64,000 nt of DNA from Mesorhizobium prunaredense (GCF_900156895.1 NZ_FTPD01000045.1:1-64000), one strand, 5' to 3'; positions 9,033-17,890 are shown, numbered from the stretch's first letter. Translations and numbers: made by a program. The notes: generated by a model not told the origin, from the letters alone.

Positions 9033-9613
9033 TTAGAAGCGATAACGGATGCCAAGAGTGTTCGCATTGGAACCCTCTTTCATATCGCCAATTGTACCAT
9101 TGGCGCCGGATCTATGGTGGAGCTGGTAGACAAGTTCGACATTGGGGGCTTGCCTCGCTCTGAAAGTAAGCTCCGCGCCAACGAAGCCGAGGAATGATGC
9201 ATCGCCATCGTAGACGATTTCGCGATCGAGCTCGATCTCGGTAGGGCCTGTAACGGCAGTCGCGCTCCGGCCCAAAGTTCGCCAGTCGTATCATCGTCTT
9301 CGCCAAATCTTACGGCCGCGCCGGTGACGCCACCAAGAACGAAGCCAGCGCCGATATCGACGAAATCGCGACCGTATGCAGCTCCGATTATATAGTTGTC
9401 CGTGTAGTCGGCACCCAAAACGTTGATCGCGTCGCCGAAGGCCCCGCGCGCAAAGACGCCACCAAAGACATAAACATCATTCTTGGTCGGCAAACCGTCA
9501 GCAAAAGGGTCTTGGGTCGCAAAATAGATAAAGGGAGAATTGTCATCGGCGAGTCCAGAACTGAGTGAAATGCTCAAGATCACCGCAGCCAGGGCCACTT
9601 GCAGTCCACGCAT
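9033..9613 (-). pseudogene. Frameshifted PagL-like lipid A deacylase (acyloxyacyl hydrolase family)
   Basis: The N-terminal part (ATG at 9613) carries a signal peptide (MRGLQVALAAVILSISLSSG) and barrel-like strands to about 9275. The C-terminal part continues in another frame and ends LHHRSGANGTIGD...GIRYRF. The His and Ser in HHRS, the downstream Glu and the terminal Phe match the active-site region and outer-membrane barrel end of PagL enzymes. Neither frame alone contains the whole protein; the shift lies at about 9245-9275. It would have removed an acyl chain from lipid A in the outer membrane. Whether this is true decay or a sequencing error cannot be told. Confidence 0.55.
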
Positions 9614-10076
9614 AGACAAGCTCCGAATCAACCCATTTACATGGTTGGCAATAGCAGTAGGAAAAAACAAGGTACGAATTGTTTTATCGCCAAAATACTG
9701 GATGCGGGTGGCTCGAACCATTCTTTAGGCTTTGCCGGGCGCGCGCAGGTGACCTTCGCCACAGGCCGTAACGGCACAGTCTTCGGCCGCCGGCCTGATA
9801 GTAATAGCATCAGCCTATACCAATTCACGTCCGTAGCAGCGTTCGACTGACGCGATCATCTGCTGGAGTTCCATCATTGATGGATAAGATTCCTGTGCGC
9901 CTTTTTTCCTGACGGCAATCGCCGAAGCCGCGACGCCCCAGCAAGCGGCTGCGCGTTCAGGACTCGCCAAGAAAATGGGCCTCAACCGCAAACCCAAGGC
10001 AGCGGAACTGTTAAGCGGACGCGAAGGAAAGCAGCCTAATCACAATAAGAAACCACGATTGAAGACCGTAGATCTC
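9614..10076. other. Intergenic region without a convincing gene
   Basis: I see no recognisable gene or RNA here. A 60-codon minus-strand frame (9815-9997) and the upstream extension of the oxidoreductase frame (from 9975) are open but look non-coding in composition. Confidence 0.4.
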
Positions 10077-10102
10077 GGAACGTTTTCGCGCCGGCGCGGG
10101 TT
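10077..10102 (+). promoter_or_regulatory. Possible EcfG-type promoter (GGAAC-N17-GGTT)
   Basis: GGAAC at 10077-10081 and GGTT at 10099-10102 with a 17-base spacer. The -10 deviates from CGTT. If real it would favour a start for the oxidoreductase at 10113 or 10143 rather than further upstream. Confidence 0.3.
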
Positions 10103-10106
10103 GTCG

Positions 10107-11618
10107 ATGGAGATGCATCGAAACGCATGGGACGCGGAAGAAATGGCCATTCTTTCGGGAAAACCGGGAAGCTGTTGGGTGGCGGCAGCCACCGCTACGA
10201 ACTATCCCCCGCTCGAGGGCTCGATCCATGCCGATGCCGTTGTCGTGGGCGCCGGGATTGTCGGGCTCACGACGGCGCTTCGCCTTTGCGAGGCCGGTCG
10301 GTCGGTGATCGTCGTCGAAGGCTTGCGCACAGGCGGCCAGGTGACCGGCCGCTCGACGGCCAAGATCACGACGCAGCACGCGCTGATCTATCGCCATCTC
10401 ATCGACACCTTTGGGCGGGACCTGGCGCAGACCTATGCCGATGCGAATTCCGCCGGCGCCGTCCAGATCCGGGAATGGGTTCGCAACTATGCCATTCCCT
10501 GCGATCTCGAGGCCAAGGACGCCTATACCTACAGCTGCGATGCAAGCCGGCGCACGCAGATCGTGGCCGAGGCAGAGGCCGCACGCCAGGTTGGCCTGGA
10601 CGCCGATGTTCTCGAGCGCGCGCCGCTGCCTTTCGAAACGGCAGCCGCTCTGCGTTTTTTCGACCAGGCTCAGTTCAATCCGGCGATGTATCTGGTTGGC
10701 CTGGCTCAAGCGGTGACGGCCCGTGGCGGACGGATTTTCGAAAACAGCCGCGCGATCTCGATCGGCGAGGCAAGCCGCTGGCGCGTCGTCACCGACAGCG
10801 GCACCGTTCACGCCGAGCATGTGGTCGTCGCCACCAACATGACAGTGAAGAGCCCCGTAGGAATGGCGAACCGCACCCAGCCGCGCTGCCACACTGCCAT
10901 GGCGTTTCGGATCGATGACCCTCTTGCTGTCGACGGCATGTTCATCGGCATCGACGATCCGACGCATTCCATCCGCACCGGCCGCGACGCCGAAGGCCCG
11001 CTGCTTGTCGCACTCGGCCCCAAGTTCGACACGGGCCAGGACGGCGATGTGGCGAAACGGTTTGTCGAGCTGGAACAATGGGCACGAATGAGCCTTCCAG
11101 TTGGGGACGTTGCGTGGCGCTGGTGCAATGAGGACTATGATACGGCCGATAGGGTTCCGTATGCCGGCGAACCCGATCCGGCCAAAGCCTCCGGTTTTCA
11201 TATCGCCACGGGATTCAACGCCTGGGGCATCACCAATGGAACGGCTGCAGGCACGATGATCGCGGATCTGATCTGCGCGCGGCCGAGTCCATGGCAAAAG
11301 CTCTACGACCCGGCGCGGTCTTATCCCGAGGACTTTCACAAGAATGGCCGCAGCCAATCGTTTGTCTCAAGCCTCGACGACATCGTGCCCGGCATGGGCG
11401 GTGTGATCGTCAGGGGTGACGAAAAGATCGCGGCGTGGAGAGACACTGAAGGGGTGCTCCACCCCGTTTCGGCGACATGCACCCACAAGGGCTGCACCGT
11501 GACCTGGAACAACGCGGACAACACCTGGGATTGTCCTTGCCATGGCTCGATTTTCGCCGCCGACGGTTCGGTCATCCATGGCCCGGCTCGAAAACCGCTT
11601 GCCCCGGCCGCGCTGTAA
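10107..11618 (+). CDS. FAD-dependent oxidoreductase with C-terminal Rieske [2Fe-2S] domain
   Basis: About 503 residues. The N-terminal DAO-type FAD domain has the dinucleotide motif VVVGAGIVGL, and the C-terminal domain has both Rieske motifs: CTHKGC (Cys458, His460) and CPCH (Cys476-His479). This architecture (glycine/D-amino-acid oxidase-like plus Rieske) is common in rhizobia, with unknown substrate. Start choice is uncertain: ATGs at 10107, 10113 and 10143 are possible and the frame is open back to 9975. It stands alone on the plus strand, convergent with the PEBP gene. Confidence 0.85.
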   Translation: MEMHRNAWDAEEMAILSGKPGSCWVAAATATNYPPLEGSIHADAVVVGAGIVGLTTALRLCEAGRSVIVVEGLRTGGQVTGRSTAKITTQHALIYRHLIDTFGRDLAQTYADANSAGAVQIREWVRNYAIPCDLEAKDAYTYSCDASRRTQIVAEAEAARQVGLDADVLERAPLPFETAAALRFFDQAQFNPAMYLVGLAQAVTARGGRIFENSRAISIGEASRWRVVTDSGTVHAEHVVVATNMTVKSPVGMANRTQPRCHTAMAFRIDDPLAVDGMFIGIDDPTHSIRTGRDAEGPLLVALGPKFDTGQDGDVAKRFVELEQWARMSLPVGDVAWRWCNEDYDTADRVPYAGEPDPAKASGFHIATGFNAWGITNGTAAGTMIADLICARPSPWQKLYDPARSYPEDFHKNGRSQSFVSSLDDIVPGMGGVIVRGDEKIAAWRDTEGVLHPVSATCTHKGCTVTWNNADNTWDCPCHGSIFAADGSVIHGPARKPLAPAAL

Positions 11619-11646
11619 AAAAGGCGGCGACTGACACGGCCCGGTG

Positions 11647-12117
11647 TTACCGTGCGTAGGTTCCGACCAACTCGGTCTGCTCCAGCGCATGCTTCTGGGC
11701 TTCCTTCCAGACAAGCTGCACGCCCGCCTGTCCCGGCACACTGAGGCTCGGCACGTCGAGCGCGGCCAGCCGGAAATGATAATGATGGACGCCATGTCCC
11801 ACCGGCGGCTGCGGGCCATCGTAATAGGCGTTGCCGAAATCGTTGGTGCCTTGCCTGAGTGCCGATGGGCCTGGCTTGCCGTCTTGCGCCTCGGCGAGCT
11901 CGCCGGCATCGGGCGGGATATTGAACACCGCCCAGTGCCCGAAAATCCTGCTCGGCGCGTCGGGATCCTGCACGACAAGAACAAGGCTCTTGGTACCGTC
12001 CGGAACACCGGACCATTTTAGCGGTGGTGAGACATTCTGGCCGTCGCGGGTATACCTTTCAGGGATTTTCCCGCCCGCCGGGAACGCCGGGCTGATAAGG
12101 GTGAGTGGCATTTCCAT
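11647..12117 (-). CDS. YbhB/YbcL family PEBP (Raf kinase inhibitor-like) protein
   Basis: A 156-residue phosphatidylethanolamine-binding-like protein. The two family motifs are clear: VVQDPDAPSRIFGHW and DGPQPPVGHGVHHYHF. No signal peptide is visible, so it is probably cytoplasmic. Bacterial members bind small anionic ligands, and their role is poorly known. It is convergent with the oxidoreductase gene and lies in a region rich in stress-type genes. Confidence 0.9.
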   Translation of the reverse strand: MEMPLTLISPAFPAGGKIPERYTRDGQNVSPPLKWSGVPDGTKSLVLVVQDPDAPSRIFGHWAVFNIPPDAGELAEAQDGKPGPSALRQGTNDFGNAYYDGPQPPVGHGVHHYHFRLAALDVPSLSVPGQAGVQLVWKEAQKHALEQTELVGTYAR

Positions 12118-12635
12118 CTCCCCAAGAAGAAGCGCTACAGCCAGCTATATCTGGCGCTATTTCACGCCGCTTGCTGAGCTGCCGCGACGCGCCTGATTTC
12201 TGCTGGCAAGGATTCCCAAACCTTGATCATCTGCCCCTCTCCCACATGGTGAGCGAGCACCTTGGATACGACCTGTTGGCACAGGCCCGGATTCTTTCAG
12301 CCGCACATTCCAACCATGTCCCTCAAGAAAGGTTCCCCGACGAAATCTGCGGGCATGTCACGGGGACGAGATTCCGCCAACGATGCATCTGTGGTGGCAT
12401 GGATCACGGGCGCCGGCCGTGTTCACATGCATCGGGCTTCCTGGTCACCCTCTACGTGGATCCGTTCGGATTTGCGCCCCGCCGACAAGGAACCCGGCCA
12501 TAAGCCTTCGCCCGGCCGCCCTGAATGCAGGGCGTCGGCTCGATCAACACTGCGGCGCCGGCGATGCCACCAGCCTTTGCCGGCCAGCCGCTAACGAGAA
12601 CGATCAAGACTTGTCGTCACCGTTCTGCGCCGGCA
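12118..12635. other. Intergenic region, no supported gene
   Basis: Several short overlapping frames exist on the plus strand but none shows a domain, a ribosome site or protein-like composition. It may be the remains of a lost gene. Confidence 0.4.
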
Positions 12636-13067
12636 TCAATGGACAAACTTGGCCCTCAGCCAAGTCAGAAGTCTGTTCCCGGCAATCGTCCGGCGGACTC
12701 TGGCGGCAGCCCATCGCGCTTGCATCGTAGCACCAACATGGCAGTGACAGACGATGTTGTGCAACTGCGAGTCACTTAGCTCGAAGAAGCGCTTTGCCTC
12801 ACCGTAGGTATCATCTTTCAGACCAATGGCGCGCAGCACCGGATCCTCGTAGGCCACAGCGATCGGCGACCCCGCGCCACGCGCTACAGCACGGGCTTCA
12901 GGACTGAGATATTCGGTGCCTGAAAGGGCTCCGAGGCACCGCCGTGGATTTCGTTCGAGAAGCTCTGCCCAACGCTCGATCCGCTGCGCCCGAGTCATGA
13001 CCGGGTATGTCCCCGAGGGCTCAACTTTCGCAACTGTCTGTAGTTGTTCCAGTGTTTGGTGTTTCAT
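12636..13067 (-). CDS. Conserved hypothetical protein (143 aa)
   Basis: Not assigned to a known function. The ATG at 13067 has a strong ribosome site (AAAGGAG). The protein is hydrophilic, helical in character (MKHQTLEQLQTVAKVEP; TRAQRIERWAELLERN) and contains a CHCHVG motif near the C-terminal third, which might bind a metal. There is no signal peptide or membrane segment. It is divergent from the small gene at 13233, in the stress-gene region. Confidence 0.65.
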   Translation of the reverse strand: MKHQTLEQLQTVAKVEPSGTYPVMTRAQRIERWAELLERNPRRCLGALSGTEYLSPEARAVARGAGSPIAVAYEDPVLRAIGLKDDTYGEAKRFFELSDSQLHNIVCHCHVGATMQARWAAARVRRTIAGNRLLTWLRAKFVH

Positions 13068-13184
13068 GGTCGGCTCCTTTCAATAGGTCGAAGCGCCCAC
13101 GCCCTGACAAAAGATTATTGCGCTGAGACGCGCCGGCAAGGCCGGAATTGCCAATGTTAGGAGCCGCTCGCACGGTTCGTATCA

Positions 13185-13210
13185 GGAACCTTCCCGGGGG
13201 CCTGCTTGTT
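13185..13210 (+). promoter_or_regulatory. EcfG-type promoter candidate (GGAAC-N17-TGTT)
   Basis: GGAAC at 13185-13189, a 17-base spacer, then TGTT at 13207-13210. It lies 22 bp before the start codon of the small gene at 13233, leaving just enough room for a short leader with its AAAGGAG ribosome site. Confidence 0.5.
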
Positions 13211-13232
13211 TTGGCTAGAAAAGGAGAAGGTC

Positions 13233-13415
13233 ATGAGCACAAAACCACCACCCGTTCCGGCAGAGAACCGGAGCCCAAAGGGTCCGGGCGACAAGAAGTC
13301 GGTTCCTGTCGACCAAACGCAGCACAGCCATTCCGCCCCAAATCCCGACAAACAGGGCCAGCAGGGCAACACGAAGGTCAACACGACCCATCAAGGCCAC
13401 CAGCAGGACCGTTAG
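13233..13415 (+). CDS. Small hydrophilic protein (60 aa)
   Basis: A 60-residue protein rich in Pro, Gln, Lys, His and Gly (MSTKPPPVPAENRSPKGPGD start; ends THQGHQQDR), with no hydrophobic core, so probably intrinsically disordered. The ribosome site AAAGGAGAAGG precedes the ATG. An EcfG-like promoter is directly upstream, which with the composition suggests a stress-induced, hydrophilin-like role; that is inference. The next small gene follows after 8 bp. Confidence 0.65.
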   Translation: MSTKPPPVPAENRSPKGPGDKKSVPVDQTQHSHSAPNPDKQGQQGNTKVNTTHQGHQQDR

Positions 13416-13423
13416 GTGATTTC

Positions 13424-13645
13424 ATGTCCACGTCGAAGAAGACCCGCGCCAGCATTCGCCATGGCGGTCTTGGCGCATCGCACGAAAATGCCAAGGAGCC
13501 GCTGGTGATAGAAAAGCCGCCAGCCGATTCCGATCTGCGCAGCCGCAGCAAGATCTCAGGCGGCGGAGGCGAACGCGACAGCCACCATACTCATGACCCC
13601 GAAAAGAAGGGCGGCGGCACCCGGCCGGCACACAAAGGAAGGTGA
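13424..13645 (+). CDS. Small hydrophilic protein (73 aa)
   Basis: A 73-residue basic, disordered protein (MSTSKKTRASIRHGGLGASH; ends GGTRPAHKGR) starting 8 bp after the previous gene and probably co-transcribed with it. It is rich in Gly, Lys, Ser and His with no membrane segment. The frame is open back to 13148 but that part overlaps the preceding gene. Function unknown; both may be small stress proteins. Confidence 0.55.
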   Translation: MSTSKKTRASIRHGGLGASHENAKEPLVIEKPPADSDLRSRSKISGGGGERDSHHTHDPEKKGGGTRPAHKGR

Positions 13646-14039
13646 ATTGTGTTCACGTCCCCGGCGAAGCGTGCGGCCGGGCACCTCGCGTTTTCTGCTG
13701 AATTCGCGAGGTGCCAAGCATCATCCGGCCGTCGACTGTGAGCACCGCCTCGGAGTGGCTGTGGCCTTTTTCGGCTTACCGCCGCAACTTCGGACCGCGT
13801 CACGCATTTTTGCTGTGATCGCCCGTCCCTCCAGGTGGTCCGAGGCTGAAAAGCCTGATGCCCGCTGGCTCCCGGCCGGCGGGCTTTCTCGTGAGGCCAC
13901 CGGTTTTTCCCGCTAGACGAGCGACAACGATGCTACTTCCGGTGGAACAGGAAGCCCCCTCTGGGAGTTCATACCGTCATCAACAGGCGCATGGACGTGC
14001 CCTTGTACGGCGCGGCAGCGCACGAATGGGAGAACAACC
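13646..14039. other. Intergenic region with an EcfG-type promoter near its right end
   Basis: No gene is supported in this 394-bp stretch. Apart from the promoter candidate at 13944-13969 I see nothing distinctive. Confidence 0.4.
13944..13969 (+). promoter_or_regulatory. EcfG-type promoter candidate (GGAAC-N17-AGTT)
   Basis: GGAAC at 13944-13948 and AGTT at 13966-13969, spacer 17, upstream of the DUF3309 gene at 14040. Confidence 0.4.
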
Positions 14040-14204
14040 ATGAGCCTCGGAACCATACTCATCATCATTTTGATCCTTATCTTGCTTGGCGGGTTCAGCG
14101 GTTTGGGTGGTGGACCGTTCTACGGCACCGGCTATTATGGCGGTGGCGGCCTCGGTCTCGTGCTGCTGATCCTGATTATCCTAGTCCTTCTCGGGCGCAT
14201 TTAG
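14040..14204 (+). CDS. DUF3309 family small membrane protein (54 aa)
   Basis: A 54-residue protein with two hydrophobic segments (MSLGTILIIILILILLGGFS and LVLLILIILVLLGRI) separated by a Gly/Tyr-rich loop, the signature of DUF3309. Ribosome site GGGAGA precedes the ATG. Members are common in alphaproteobacteria, often as stress-inducible inner-membrane peptides of unknown function. The EcfG-like promoter upstream fits that pattern. Confidence 0.8.
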   Translation: MSLGTILIIILILILLGGFSGLGGGPFYGTGYYGGGGLGLVLLILIILVLLGRI

Positions 14205-14373
14205 TACACGATTAGGCGGACAATTTGGCGATGATCCTGTGTCGGCCTGATGCCTTGCCCAGGAATGTCGCCGCGGTTGCGGGCAAAGGGGGCCGCACGT
14301 GATTGTCCGGACGGAACCGAAATCGCCCAGGTGCATTATAGCCGCTCAGAAATCCACGAGAATGGCGCCATAA

Positions 14374-15780
14374 GTGAACTTCGTTGAACAAGCCGATGTC
14401 GGCCTCGGAGTTCCGGGCATTCCCACTGCCGATCTGATGCAGGCACTGCCGGTCGCCATCTACACCGTCGACGGGCAGGGACGCATCACCTTCTTCAACG
14501 AAGCCGCAGCTGAGCTCTGGGGCCATCGTCCTGTTATCGGTCGGGACCTATGGTGCGGCTCGTGGAAGCTTCGTCATCTGGACGGTCGGGATATGGCGCA
14601 TGGCGAGTGTCCGATGGCCGTGGCGCTGCGCGAAGGGCGGGATGTCTCCTGGGACCAGGCGATTGCGGAGCGGCCGGATGGCGAACTGGTCCCATTCAGG
14701 GCTCACCCACGCCTGCTTCGCGACGAAGCGGGCAATGTTGTCGGTGCCATCAACACGCTGCTCGACCTGCGCACGCAGACGCTGGGCGATGAAGCCCGCA
14801 TGCGTCTTGCCGCCATTGTCGAGTCGTCGATGGACGCCATCGTCTCGAAGGACATGAATGGGATTATCACCAGCTGGAACGATGCTGCAGAACGCCTGTT
14901 CGGCTACACGCCTGCCGAGGCGATCGGCCGGCCGGTGACGATGCTCATTCCGCCCGATCGTCTCGACGAGGAAGTCTCGATCATCAGCCGCATCCGCGCC
15001 GGCGAACGCGTCCCCTCCTATGAGACGATGCGCCTGCGCAAGGACGGCACGCTCGTTTCGGTCTCGCTCACCGTCTCGCCGATCCGCGACACCATCGGGC
15101 GGGTCGTCGGCGCCTCCAAGATCGCGCGCGACATCAGTTCCCACAAGGAAAACGAACGGCGCATCCGACTGCTCATGCGCGAGGTCAACCATCGGGTGAA
15201 GAACCAGTATTCGGTCATCATCTCGATGATCCGCGAGACCAGCAAGCTGACGAGCACACCTGAGGCTTTCCTCGGGCAGGTTCGGGAGCGTATCGCGGCG
15301 CTTTCGGAATCCCATGATCTCCTGGTCAATGCCGAGTGGCGCGGCGCGACCGTCGGCGAGCTCATCCATGCACAGCTAAAGGCATTCGCAGCGCAGCCCC
15401 GCGTGTCGATGGCCGGGCCAATGCTGATTCTGCAGCCGAACGCCGTGCAGTATCTCGGTATCGCCTTCCACGAACTCGCCACCAATTCGGCAAAACATGG
15501 AGCGCTGTCGTGCAGCGGCGGACGCGTCGAAATCGATTGGAATGTGATCCCTGCCGGCGACGGCGCCGACACCTTTCGACTGGTCTGGCGTGAGTTGGAC
15601 GGGCCGATCCTGGACGCTGTCAGGTCGCGCGGTTTCGGAGTGGTCGTCCTCGAGCGAGTGGCGCCGCAGGCTCTCAGCGGCAGCGGGCGGCTGGAGTTCC
15701 ACGCCCGAGGCGTCACCTGGACGCTCGAGGCGCCGCTGCATTTCGTCCAGGCGTCAGTAGCGGATAACGCGGCCGATTGA
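14374..15780 (+). CDS. PAS-domain sensor histidine kinase, HWE family
   Basis: A 468-residue soluble kinase starting with GTG. Two PAS domains (about residues 20-135 and 143-262) precede an HWE kinase core with the phospho-acceptor His273 in REVNHRVKN, an N-box in FHELATNSAKHGAL and the family's WRE in LVWRELDGP. There are no membrane segments. HWE/HisKA_2 kinases with PAS input feed the PhyR-EcfG general stress response in alphaproteobacteria; no response regulator lies adjacent, so the partner is unknown. EcfG-like promoters around it make that pathway an attractive but unproven link. Confidence 0.9.
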   Translation: MNFVEQADVGLGVPGIPTADLMQALPVAIYTVDGQGRITFFNEAAAELWGHRPVIGRDLWCGSWKLRHLDGRDMAHGECPMAVALREGRDVSWDQAIAERPDGELVPFRAHPRLLRDEAGNVVGAINTLLDLRTQTLGDEARMRLAAIVESSMDAIVSKDMNGIITSWNDAAERLFGYTPAEAIGRPVTMLIPPDRLDEEVSIISRIRAGERVPSYETMRLRKDGTLVSVSLTVSPIRDTIGRVVGASKIARDISSHKENERRIRLLMREVNHRVKNQYSVIISMIRETSKLTSTPEAFLGQVRERIAALSESHDLLVNAEWRGATVGELIHAQLKAFAAQPRVSMAGPMLILQPNAVQYLGIAFHELATNSAKHGALSCSGGRVEIDWNVIPAGDGADTFRLVWRELDGPILDAVRSRGFGVVVLERVAPQALSGSGRLEFHARGVTWTLEAPLHFVQASVADNAAD

Positions 15781-15832
15781 AAGCCGCCCGTGAACTGAAC
15801 CCTTCCCCTCCAACCGACTGTGCTGACGCTCG

Positions 15833-15858
15833 GCCGGACCTATTGCGTTCGGTCCGGC
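15833..15858. terminator. Hairpin between convergent genes
   Basis: GCCGGACC (15833-15840) pairs with GGTCCGGC (15851-15858). It lies just beyond the kinase stop and over the end of the convergent hypothetical gene. There is no T-run on either side, so it may not act alone. Confidence 0.35.
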
Positions 15859-16181
15859 TGGTGAAGATAGAGCGAAACTGCCCTGTCCTCCAGGACGTCG
15901 AGGGTGCCTCTCCCAGGCAAAGCGTCGCGATGAACTGAGAGCCGATAGACGTTACCCAACTCAAAGACGGTCAGGCTGTCGAATTCCATGGCTGCCCCGT
16001 AGAACTGGGCCGCTTGCAGCACCAGGCTCTCAATGTCTTCGAGTGCGACGTTTTCTGCGAGGTTTTGCAGCCGCACGGCCTCGGCCACCGCAGTGACATT
16101 GACTATCCCCTTGCACCGGGCGGCGGTCCAAACTTGCAGGTTAACGTCGTGACACAAATGGGCCGAATAACCGTCTCTCAT
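15840..16181 (-). CDS. Hypothetical protein (113 aa)
   Basis: Not recognised. The ATG at 16181 follows a good ribosome site (AGGAAGGG). The protein begins MRDGYSAHLCHDVNLQVWTA, is of mixed alpha/beta character without membrane segments, and ends HQPDRTQ. It is convergent with the kinase gene. Confidence 0.6.
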   Translation of the reverse strand: MRDGYSAHLCHDVNLQVWTAARCKGIVNVTAVAEAVRLQNLAENVALEDIESLVLQAAQFYGAAMEFDSLTVFELGNVYRLSVHRDALPGRGTLDVLEDRAVSLYLHQPDRTQ

Positions 16182-16432
16182 GGAAAACCCTTCCTTTCAG
16201 GAGCGGTTTGTCCCTCGAGATCAGCATGTGCCATAGCAGCTCGAATGACAAGCGTAATCCATCAAACAACACACAAAATCAACAAGTTAGCATACCGCTC
16301 AGGCTACACGATCGACGCTTGACAGTAACTGTGAGCCTTTCACGCCGATGGCCAATGAGCCGGTCTTGACGGCTGACGAGGCTTTTCCTACTTCTTAGAC
16401 AAATACTAACTTTGAGCGTCTGGAGGGCAGAA

Positions 16433-16669
16433 ATGGCCGAACTGGAAAGACCCGAACGACTGCAGATCATGCTAACGTCGGACGAGTTGGCTGCTTTGGA
16501 AAACTGGCGCTTCGAAAGGCGCATGCCAAGCCGGTCGGCGGCCGTAAGAGAGTTGCTGCGGCGCGGTCTCCATGCCGACGGATTTTTGACGGCAGCACAA
16601 GGTGCCAAGTCGCAGGATTTTGGAATTCTGCCCAATTCCGACATTGTCGATGGAGTGTCGAGCGACTAG
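16433..16669 (+). CDS. Small ribbon-helix-helix-like protein (78 aa)
   Basis: A 78-residue protein starting MAELERPERLQIMLTSDELA after ribosome site GGAGGG. The pattern of a short strand (LQIMLTSDEL) followed by two helices (AALENWRFERRMPSRSAAVRE, LLRRGL) matches the ribbon-helix-helix DNA-binding fold. It has no adjoining toxin gene, so it is not an obvious antitoxin. Probably a small regulator; function uncertain. Confidence 0.6.
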   Translation: MAELERPERLQIMLTSDELAALENWRFERRMPSRSAAVRELLRRGLHADGFLTAAQGAKSQDFGILPNSDIVDGVSSD

Positions 16670-16840
16670 GGCGGTAAGCTATAAGGTTGCCTCGCGGCTC
16701 TAGAGACGCTTCGGCAACAGCGTGCCGGAGCCTTGCCCATTCTGTGGAACTTCAGGCAATCGTCGTGCGTTCGGTGAGGCATGTTGTGGACCGGAACAAG
16801 GCCGGTTGCATCGTCACACAGGCCAGCAAGGATCGAGGCA

Positions 16841-17257
16841 GTGAGCTTCCTTTACCGCGCGGCAAAAATCGCCGAGCAAGCTCATTCGGGGCAAACGGAC
16901 AAGACCGGACGGCCCTATATCGAGCATTGCCGCCGGGTCGTTGATGCCGTCGAAACGCTCGACCAGAAGGCCGTTGCCTACCTCCACGACGTTGTTGAGA
17001 AAAGCGACGATTGGGATCGCGAGCGGCTCGAGGCGGCCGGTTTCGGAACATCCATCGTATCGGCAGTCGATGCGATGACACGCAGGCCGGACGAGGACAA
17101 CCTCGCTTTCGTGCGCAGAGCAGCAGCCAACCCATTGGCGCTGCCGGTCAAGCGCGCCGATCTTACCGACAACCTATGGCAGGCACAGCAGATTGGCGCG
17201 TCGACATCGAAATATGAAGACGGACTGCGGATTCTCGACGAAGAATTCTCCGAATGA
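16841..17257 (+). CDS. HD-domain protein related to (p)ppGpp hydrolase domains
   Basis: A 138-residue protein with a GTG start (MSFLYRAAKIAEQAHSGQTD) preceded by a GGATCGAGG site. The HD-type metal motifs are present: HCRRVV, LHDVVEKSDDW and VKRADLTDNL, the order seen in the hydrolase half of RelA/SpoT proteins. It is a stand-alone HD domain of the small-alarmone-hydrolase type; the usual HDxxED is HDVVEK here, so activity on ppGpp is not certain. Confidence 0.75.
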   Translation: MSFLYRAAKIAEQAHSGQTDKTGRPYIEHCRRVVDAVETLDQKAVAYLHDVVEKSDDWDRERLEAAGFGTSIVSAVDAMTRRPDEDNLAFVRRAAANPLALPVKRADLTDNLWQAQQIGASTSKYEDGLRILDEEFSE

Positions 17258-17313
17258 CGAAAGGATTGTCGCCTGTGGCGTGATCGGCCGATGTGGGACC
17301 TTCATGCGAGGCT

Positions 17314-17724
17314 CTATTCGGGGATGTGAGGCGTATGCCGCTTGTCCTCGGCAGGATCGGCATCGATCCGCGCCTTGTTGGGATCGAAGGCGCCATGGCG
17401 GGCGATGGCCAAAGCCGGCGTGTCGGGCGTCTCGTAGGCCCACATGAAGTCGTCAGCCGCTCCGCCGACCGCGTGGACCCGCCAGTAACTGGCCGTGCCC
17501 TTCAGCGGGGATTGCGTTGTGGTGTTTGTCTTCTCCAGAAGGTCGAAATAGATATCCTCGAAGGGGATATAGAAGACGGGATCGTGCCCATCTTCATGGA
17601 GCACTTTTGCCCGCTCGGTCGAGGCAATGATCGCGTCGGAGAACCTGACCGTCACGGTTCCATTGAACGGGGTAATCGTCAGCGCGCCGGGACGGCTGAT
17701 GGGATTTGCGGCTAAGGGCTGCAT
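17314..17724 (-). CDS. DUF427 domain protein
   Basis: About 136 residues. The region VTVRFSDAIIASTERAKVLHED and DVYFDLL-like FEDIYFDLLEKT, followed by TTQSPLKGTASYW and FMWAYETP, is the DUF427 signature. The ATG at 17724 has ribosome site GGAGAAG; the longer frame to 17853 is unlikely because the promoter candidate lies inside it. Function of the family is unknown; the EcfG-type promoter suggests stress induction. Confidence 0.88.
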   Translation of the reverse strand: MQPLAANPISRPGALTITPFNGTVTVRFSDAIIASTERAKVLHEDGHDPVFYIPFEDIYFDLLEKTNTTTQSPLKGTASYWRVHAVGGAADDFMWAYETPDTPALAIARHGAFDPNKARIDADPAEDKRHTPHIPE

Positions 17725-17755
17725 TCGACTTCTCCGTTGGCTGCCGATCTCCTGG

Positions 17756-17781
17756 AACGTCGTATCGCCCGTCAGGGTTCC
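17756..17781 (-). promoter_or_regulatory. EcfG-type promoter (GGAAC-N17-CGTT)
   Basis: On the minus strand GGAAC (17781-17777) is followed after 17 bases by CGTT (17759-17756), a full match to the rhizobial general-stress consensus. It ends 31 bp before the DUF427 start codon. Confidence 0.7.
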
Positions 17782-17864
17782 AACCGAGAGAGGCTCATTG
17801 GAGCCGCGACATCGGGGGAGCCGGCGACAGGTGAAAAACCTCCCGCGGGGCATTCAGATTCAAG

Positions 17865-17890
17865 GGAACGTTACCGCCGAAGAGTTCGTT
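17865..17890 (+). promoter_or_regulatory. EcfG-type promoter (GGAAC-N17-CGTT)
   Basis: GGAAC (17865-17869), 17-base spacer, CGTT (17887-17890), a full consensus match 55 bp upstream of the CBS-domain gene. Together with the minus-strand site it forms a divergent stress promoter pair. Confidence 0.7.

Noticed and set aside
10011..11357. 448-codon minus-strand frame opposite the FAD/Rieske gene
   Set aside because: Shadow frame; the plus strand encodes a complete oxidoreductase with all motifs.
12305..12332. GGAAC-N16-GGTT on the minus strand upstream of the PEBP gene
   Set aside because: The -10 deviates and it lies about 190 bp from the start codon, so it may be chance.
12105..12730. Several plus-strand frames between the PEBP and the 143-aa genes
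   Set aside because: Overlapping, no ribosome sites, no domains; cannot be told from random open frames.
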